Assembly (NCBI GenBank): GCA_025964795.1
Contig: JAOPYC010000025.1
Coordinates: 1-63,794 of the forward strand
DNA from: Marmoricola sp.
GTDB lineage: Bacteria > Actinomycetota > Actinomycetes > Propionibacteriales > Nocardioidaceae
DNA: 63,794 nt
Direction: 5' to 3'
The notes under the pieces were generated by a model. It did not search any database. It saw only the letters and a list, made by a program, of their open reading frames with translations, and had not been told where the DNA came from. A program made the translations under genes and the position numbers. This document shows, one piece after another, positions 59,783 through 63,794 of this stretch (positions are counted from its first letter, which is position 1; every line of letters starts with the position of its first letter).

Positions 59783-60727
59783 GTGCCGGAGTACGAGTGC
59801 TACGGACTGCTGTTGAGGTCTGAGCTCGACCTGCCTGGGCTCCCCAGGTCCGAGCGAAACCCGCCACCCCCCGCGAGCGAGGTGACCGTCGAGCTCCGGA
59901 GCCTGCCTGCGTCACCGGCGGCCGACCTGGTCATGGTCCGCCCAGGGCGGCTGTGGGTGGGCTCGGCGGTGATGAGGCTGCATATCGAGGGTGTGGCGAC
60001 CTACGAGGTGCGTGACGGCCGCCACGTCGTCGTGGATGCGACCCCCGCTGCGCACCCCGACGAGGTGAGGCTCTTCCTGCTCGGCACCTGCCTGGGCGCG
60101 GTGCTCCAGCAGCGGAGGATGCTCGTGCTGCATGGCAACGCCGTCAGGATCGACGACGGCTGCGCGGTGGTCCTCGGGCGCACGGGGGCCGGGAAATCCA
60201 CCGTGTCCGCCGAGTTCGTCCGGCGGGGCCTGGACCTGCTGGCCGACGACGTGGTGCCGGTGGACCATCTGCTGCGTGCGCTGCCCGGCTTTCCGCGGAT
60301 CAAGCTCTGGTCCGATGCAGCCGATCGACTGGGGATCGATGTCAGCGGCCTACGGCGGGTCCGCCCCGAGGATGCGAAGTACGACGTCCCGGTGGGACGG
60401 GGACCGCTGGGGCCGCTTCCCGTGCGCTGGGTCTACGTGCTCGAGAGCTCCGAGGAGCCGCTGCTTCGCCTTGAGACGGCTCGGGGTCTGGCGCGCTTCG
60501 ACGTGCTCCGGGAGCACACCTATCGCTCCGGCCTGCTCCAGGGTCCCGCCCGCGCCCACCATCTCGAAAGATGTCACACGCTGCAGGAGCAGGTGCGACT
60601 GGTGCGCGTGCTGCGCCCCGAGCACACGATGACCCCGGCCGCCACGGCTGAAGCGATTCTCGACGACATCGCCTGCCACCGGTCCGGCCCCGTCCAGCAA
60701 CACCAACAACCCCAGGAGGCACGATGA
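59783..60727 (+). CDS. HPr-kinase-like P-loop protein 2 (RiPP cluster)
   Basis: A 314-aa protein starting at a GTG (59783), with GAGAGGT eight bases upstream. Walker A is VLGRTGAGKSTVS (residues ~132-140) and the HPr-kinase catalytic Asp pair is intact in LLADDVVPVDH (residues 154-156). This contrasts with kinase 1. The N-terminal domain (YECYGLLLRSELDLPGL) and the sequence LVLHGNAVRIDDGCAVV match peptide-tailoring kinases of lasso-type clusters. It overlaps the PqqD-like gene as ATGA. If the 47-aa precursor is real, its terminal Ser is a candidate phosphorylation site. Confidence 0.83.
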   Translation: MPEYECYGLLLRSELDLPGLPRSERNPPPPASEVTVELRSLPASPAADLVMVRPGRLWVGSAVMRLHIEGVATYEVRDGRHVVVDATPAAHPDEVRLFLLGTCLGAVLQQRRMLVLHGNAVRIDDGCAVVLGRTGAGKSTVSAEFVRRGLDLLADDVVPVDHLLRALPGFPRIKLWSDAADRLGIDVSGLRRVRPEDAKYDVPVGRGPLGPLPVRWVYVLESSEEPLLRLETARGLARFDVLREHTYRSGLLQGPARAHHLERCHTLQEQVRLVRVLRPEHTMTPAATAEAILDDIACHRSGPVQQHQQPQEAR

Positions 60728-61035
60728 CCGCCCCAGTGCGCTACGTCCGCTCCATCGGCGCCCTGAGCGTCGAGATCGCCGGTGAGCACGTGATGCTCGG
60801 CCCGCGGATGAACGAGTACTTCGGCTTCCGGGACGTGGCCGCGTTCATCTGGGAGCAGCTCGCTCAGCCACGCACGCTCGATGACCTGTGTGCGGCCGTC
60901 GTGAGCGAGTACGCCGTCGACGACGCGACCTGTCGCCACGACACCGAGGTGTTCCTCGACGAGCTCCTCGAGCAGCGTCTGGGTCAGGTCGAGGGCGAGT
61001 ACCGACTCTCCGACGGCCACATGCAGACGACGTAG
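60724..61035 (+). CDS. PqqD/B1-like RiPP recognition protein
   Basis: A 103-aa protein with the RRE (PqqD-type winged helix) pattern: an initial beta-rich part (LSVEIAGEHVMLGPRMNEYFGF), then VAAFIWEQLAQPRTLDDLCAAVVSEYAVD and TEVFLDELLEQRLGQ. These correspond to the recognition-helix scaffold of PqqD and lasso B1 proteins, which bind the leader peptide and present it to the B2 protease. It is coupled to kinase 2 and lies one base from the tail of the 47-aa candidate precursor gene on the other strand. Confidence 0.85.
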   Translation: MTAPVRYVRSIGALSVEIAGEHVMLGPRMNEYFGFRDVAAFIWEQLAQPRTLDDLCAAVVSEYAVDDATCRHDTEVFLDELLEQRLGQVEGEYRLSDGHMQTT

Positions 61036-61036
61036 C

Positions 61037-61180
61037 TCAGCTGACGTAGATGTCGTCCGCTGCCGGGGTGGGCAGGCTCAGCGTCGCGCGCGCGTCCAGC
61101 CTGATCAGGTGGGGAGCGGCGTACGGCCGGCCCTCCAGCGAGGCGAGAACGGCGTCGGCTGGGTCCGCAGGGAAGCTCAT
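61037..61180 (-). CDS. Candidate RiPP precursor peptide (47 aa) with lasso-type leader motif
   Basis: The ATG at 61180 overlaps the stop of the MmcQ/YjbR frame (ATGA). The product starts MSFPADPADAVLASLEG. Next comes RPYAAPHLIRLDARATL, which fits the YxxPxL leader motif (Tyr20, Pro23, Leu25) recognised by lasso B1 proteins, with a Thr (residue 33) where lasso leaders keep a penultimate Thr. The remainder is SLPTPAADDIYVS. If cleavage follows Leu34, the core has Ser1, Asp8 and Asp9, a Tyr with acidic residues before it and a C-terminal Ser. No ribosome-binding site of its own is visible. The motif match and the location support it, but expression is unproven. Confidence 0.6.
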   Translation of the reverse strand: MSFPADPADAVLASLEGRPYAAPHLIRLDARATLSLPTPAADDIYVS

Positions 61181-61625
61181 GGAGCGACGGTACGCGCCAT
61201 TGCCCGTCCCGGCGCATCGTCGCGCCCACGGATCCAGCGATAGAGCCGTCCGTCGCGGACCTCGACCTCCGTCGGCGGCCTCGGGGTGGGCCGGTCGGCG
61301 AGGTCGTGCAGCATCGCCGGCACGCACATCCGCCAGGCGTCGACGACCAGCTCGCGCATCTCGTCCTCCGGTAGCGCGGGGAGTCGCGCGCACACCCACT
61401 GGTAGCGCAGGTCGCCCTGGGAGGGCAGGAAGAGGATGTCCGGGTCCGAGGCGACCAACCCGTCGCGCTCGGCCTTCGGGTAGCCGAACCCATCGACTGC
61501 TCGTCCTTGGAGAACGCCACGAACACGATCTGCTTGACCTTGAGCTTGGCTCGTCCGCGCACCTCCCGCTCGTAGGCACGGGGCAGCGCGAGCCCGACCC
61601 GGCGTACGGCGTCCGCGGTCGTCAT
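61177..61625 (-). pseudogene. MmcQ/YjbR-family gene with a frameshift
   Basis: The first part (MTTADAVRRVGLALPRAYER to VFVAFSKDEQSMG) and the second part (FGYPKAERDGLVASDPDILF to WIRGRD and the stop at 61177) belong to one MmcQ/YjbR-like protein but lie in different frames. The family normally reads MGFGYPK at the join. Here ATGGGTTCGGC lacks one base near 61488-61490. The rest is well conserved, so this is either a recent mutation or a sequencing error. Such proteins have a double-wing DNA-binding-like fold of unclear function. It follows the MarR gene by nine bases. Confidence 0.75.
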
Positions 61626-61634
61626 CGCCGTGCC

Positions 61635-62147
61635 TCAGAAGTCGCCGTTGGTCTGGCGGATCGGCCGCAGCAGGGTCGACAGCTCCTCCAGCCCCTGCTC
61701 GTCCAGGGCACTCAGGCCGAAGTCGGCGCCGACGAGCTCGGTCGTGGCCCGCTCGACGAGGTCCCTTCCCTCGCTGGTGATCTCGGCGAGCACGGCCCGG
61801 CCGTCGTCGGGGTGCCGGCGACGTACGACCAACCCGGCGGCCTCCAGCCGGTCGACGATCGAGGTCACCGAGGTGGGGTGCACCTGCAGCCGCTCCCCCA
61901 TCTTGCCCAGCGGCAGCGACCCGCGCGAGGAGAACGTGAGCAGCACCAGCGCCTCGTAGCGCGCGAACGTCAGCCCCAGTGGCTTGAGCAGCGCATCGAG
62001 CCGCCCGATCACCAGCTGCTGCACGCGCATCAGCGAGGTCACCGCGTGCATCTGTGGTACGCCGTCCCAGCGGGCGGCCCACTGCCGGGCAGCCTCGTCG
62101 ATCGGGTCGAAGGGCAGGCCCGATTGAGCTCGATCGGGGGTCGCCAT
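61635..62147 (-). CDS. MarR-family transcriptional regulator
   Basis: A 170-aa winged-helix regulator starting at the ATG at 62147. The DNA-binding core is typical: LKPLGLTFARYEALVLLTFS, LPLGKMGERLQVHPTSVTSIVDRLEAAGLVVRRRHPDDGRAVLAEIT, where the last part is the wing with the DxR motif. The start of the dimerisation region (QMHAVTSLMRVQQLVIGRLDALL) is present. It appears to lead a small operon with the MmcQ/YjbR gene and perhaps the 47-aa frame. Targets and ligand are unknown. Confidence 0.92.
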   Translation of the reverse strand: MATPDRAQSGLPFDPIDEAARQWAARWDGVPQMHAVTSLMRVQQLVIGRLDALLKPLGLTFARYEALVLLTFSSRGSLPLGKMGERLQVHPTSVTSIVDRLEAAGLVVRRRHPDDGRAVLAEITSEGRDLVERATTELVGADFGLSALDEQGLEELSTLLRPIRQTNGDF

Positions 62148-62388
62148 GCGCCGCACCCTACTCAGTCCCTCCGCCACCGCGGCCGGGCAAGCGGACGTCG
62201 CAACCCCAACCACGCTCGGGTCCGGCTCGCAGAGCGCGAGTTGATCGTCCTTGTGGCGAGGGAGGGTTCGAGAGCTCGCTGCCCTCGCTCCTCGACCACC
62301 GCGGGTCACTTGGCGGGACCCGTCGTGGGCGCGGATCGGGGACCAGTAGTCTCCCCCGGGGAGCCCACCGGAGACCCGAGGAGAGTTC

Positions 62389-63794
62389 GTGCCTGCGAAG
62401 AACGTCGACGTCAAGCCGCTGCAGAAGGTGCTGATCGCCAACCGAGGCGAGATCGCCGTGCGCGTGATCCGGGCCTGCAAGGACGCCGGGATCGGCAGCG
62501 TGGCGGTGTACGCCGAGCCCGACCGCGACGCCCTGTTCGTCCGGCTTGCCGACGAGGCGCACTCGCTCGACGGCGCGACGCCCGCCGACTCCTACCTCGA
62601 CATCGGCAAGATCGTGGCCGTGGCCGAGAAGTCGGGCGCTGACTCGGTCCACCCGGGCTACGGCTTCCTGGCCGAGAACCGCGACTTCGCCCAGGCCGTC
62701 ATCGACGCGGGGCTGGTGTGGATCGGCCCGCCGCCCGAGGCCATCGAGAACCTCGGAGACAAGGTCAAGGCGCGTCACATCGCCGAGAAGGTCGGCGCTC
62801 CCCTGGTCGCCGGCACCAAGGACCCGGTCGAGAACGCCGAGGAGGTCGAGAAGTTCGCCGACGAGTACGGCCTGCCGATCGCGATCAAGGCAGCCTTCGG
62901 CGGCGGTGGTCGTGGCCTGAAGGTGGCGCGCAAGCGCGAGGAGGTCGCCGAGCTCTTCGAGTCGGCCGTCCGTGAGGCCAAGAGCGCCTTCGGCCGGGGC
63001 GAGTGCTTCGTGGAGAAGTACCTCGACAAGCCGCGCCACGTCGAGACTCAGTGCCTGGCCGACCAGCACGGCAACGTCGTCGTCATCTCGACCCGCGACT
63101 GCTCGCTGCAGCGTCGTCACCAGAAGCTGGTCGAGGAGGCGCCCGCGCCGTTCCTCACCCAGGACCAGGTCAACACGCTCTACGAGTCGTCCAAGGCGAT
63201 CCTGCGCGAGGCGAAGTACGTCGGCGCGGGCACCTGCGAGTTCCTCGTCGGCCAGGACGGCACCATCTCCTTCCTCGAGGTCAACACCCGCCTCCAGGTC
63301 GAGCACTGCGTCTCCGAGGAGGTCACCCGCATCGACCTGGTGCGCGAGATGTTCCGAGTCGCCGCCGGTGAGGAGCTGGGGTACGACGACCCGCGCGTCG
63401 AGGGTCACTCCATCGAGTTCCGCATCAACGCCGAGGACCCCGGAGCCAACTTCATGCCCGCCCCCGGCACGCTGTCCGAGTGGGCGCCCCCGTCCGGACC
63501 AGGCGTCCGGCTCGACGGCGGCTACGAGAAGGGCGAGACCATCCCCGGCGCCTTCGACTCGCTGGTCGCCAAGCTGGTCGTCACCGGACGTGACCGCACC
63601 CAGGCGCTCGAGCGCTCGCGTCGCGCACTCTCGGAGTTCCGCGTCGAAGGCATGCCGACCGTGATCCCGTTCCACGCGGCCGTGGTCAGCGACCCCGCCT
63701 TCATCGGAACCCCCGTCGAGGCGCCCGAGGGGTTCAGCGTCTACACGTCGTGGATCGAGACCGAGTTCGACAACCAGATCCCGCCGTACGCCGG
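62389..63794 (+). CDS. Acyl-CoA carboxylase biotin-carboxylase subunit, 3' end missing
   Basis: The frame is open from a GTG at 62389 (with AGGAG upstream) to the end of the window, giving 468 residues of an expected ~590. The biotin-carboxylase start [22 protein letters not shown] is followed by [14 protein letters not shown], the ATP-grasp loop [12 protein letters not shown] and catalytic-site motifs [17 protein letters not shown] and [12 protein letters not shown]. The C-terminal biotin carboxyl carrier domain lies beyond the window. Actinobacterial alpha chains of this type (AccA, PccA or AccA3) serve acetyl-CoA or propionyl-CoA carboxylases, and which beta chain it pairs with is not visible. 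The 241 bases upstream contain no gene. Confidence 0.94.
   Translation, partial: MPAKNVDVKPLQKVLIANRGEIAVRVIRACKDAGIGSVAVYAEPDRDALFVRLADEAHSLDGATPADSYLDIGKIVAVAEKSGADSVHPGYGFLAENRDFAQAVIDAGLVWIGPPPEAIENLGDKVKARHIAEKVGAPLVAGTKDPVENAEEVEKFADEYGLPIAIKAAFGGGGRGLKVARKREEVAELFESAVREAKSAFGRGECFVEKYLDKPRHVETQCLADQHGNVVVISTRDCSLQRRHQKLVEEAPAPFLTQDQVNTLYESSKAILREAKYVGAGTCEFLVGQDGTISFLEVNTRLQVEHCVSEEVTRIDLVREMFRVAAGEELGYDDPRVEGHSIEFRINAEDPGANFMPAPGTLSEWAPPSGPGVRLDGGYEKGETIPGAFDSLVAKLVVTGRDRTQALERSRRALSEFRVEGMPTVIPFHAAVVSDPAFIGTPVEAPEGFSVYTSWIETEFDNQIPPYA

Noticed and set aside
60984-61625. Single minus-strand frame spanning the 47-aa gene and the MmcQ/YjbR start
   Set aside because: After the frameshift near 61489 this frame loses family similarity. 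The conserved remainder is in another frame.
62255-62275. GGTTCGAG sequence, considered as a tRNA T-loop
   Set aside because: No acceptor, D or anticodon stems can be built around it.

Overview
The window is high-GC DNA (roughly 70 percent by eye) from an actinobacterium. The best guess is Nocardioidaceae, Nocardioides-like. The reasons are the codon bias toward C or G at third positions, the complete GlgE glycogen/alpha-glucan pathway, and the actinobacterial block of gatCAB, ligA, a MetE-like gene, mnmA and a nifS-type desulfurase. Many start codons are GTG or TTG, with ATGA, GTGA or TTGA stop-start overlaps. Both ends cut genes: a GH65 enzyme at the left and an acyl-CoA carboxylase biotin-carboxylase chain at the right. 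No rRNA, tRNA, CRISPR array, transposase or phage gene was seen, and no gene-free stretch exceeds 300 bases.

Layout. 1-5.0 kb: GH65 C-terminus, a BNR-repeat propeller protein, a 72-aa protein, an alpha/beta hydrolase and a lipoprotein sugar dehydrogenase. 5.0-11.3 kb (minus): a five-gene overlapping operon led by a cobalamin riboswitch. It encodes a secreted alpha-helical toroid protein, a membrane-anchored surface protein and an ECF transporter (T, fused A-A', S). 11.3-14.6 kb: gatB, gatA and gatC. 14.8-21.8 kb: an ornithine-decarboxylase-like enzyme, an MFS protein that overlaps a lipoprotein esterase by 170 bases, ligA, a small hydrolase and a Thr-Pro-rich membrane protein. 21.9-24.3 kb: a TetR/DHA2 efflux pair with its operator. 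24.3-32 kb: PfpI-like protein, MetE-like protein, mnmA, cysteine desulfurase, GntR regulator, etfAB and an enoyl-CoA hydratase. 32-48.6 kb: glucan metabolism (glgX, glgP, then glgE-treS-mak-glgB as a tight operon), interrupted by map and a large M36 metallopeptidase. 48.6-56.3 kb: permease, Nudix protein, thioredoxin/TPR co-chaperone, MASE1 histidine kinase, a degenerate alpha/beta hydrolase and an IcmA-like mutase chain.

56.4-61.2 kb is the most unusual part. It encodes a nucleotidyltransferase, two HPr-kinase-like proteins, a lasso-type B2 leader protease, a sulfotransferase and a PqqD/B1-like recognition protein. Lying tail to tail with the B1 gene is a 47-aa open frame with the YxxPxL leader signature of lasso peptide precursors. 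Its C-terminus has adjacent Asp residues, a Tyr and a terminal Ser. No lasso cyclase is present, so I propose an atypical, possibly sulfated and/or phosphorylated RiPP system. Beyond it lie a frameshifted MmcQ/YjbR gene, a MarR regulator and the truncated carboxylase.

How the parts work together. TreS and maltokinase turn trehalose into maltose 1-phosphate, GlgE polymerises it, GlgB branches the glucan, and GlgX and GlgP degrade it. The left-end GH65 enzyme may also act on trehalose. The riboswitch operon would import cobalamin, which an IcmA-like mutase elsewhere in the window needs.
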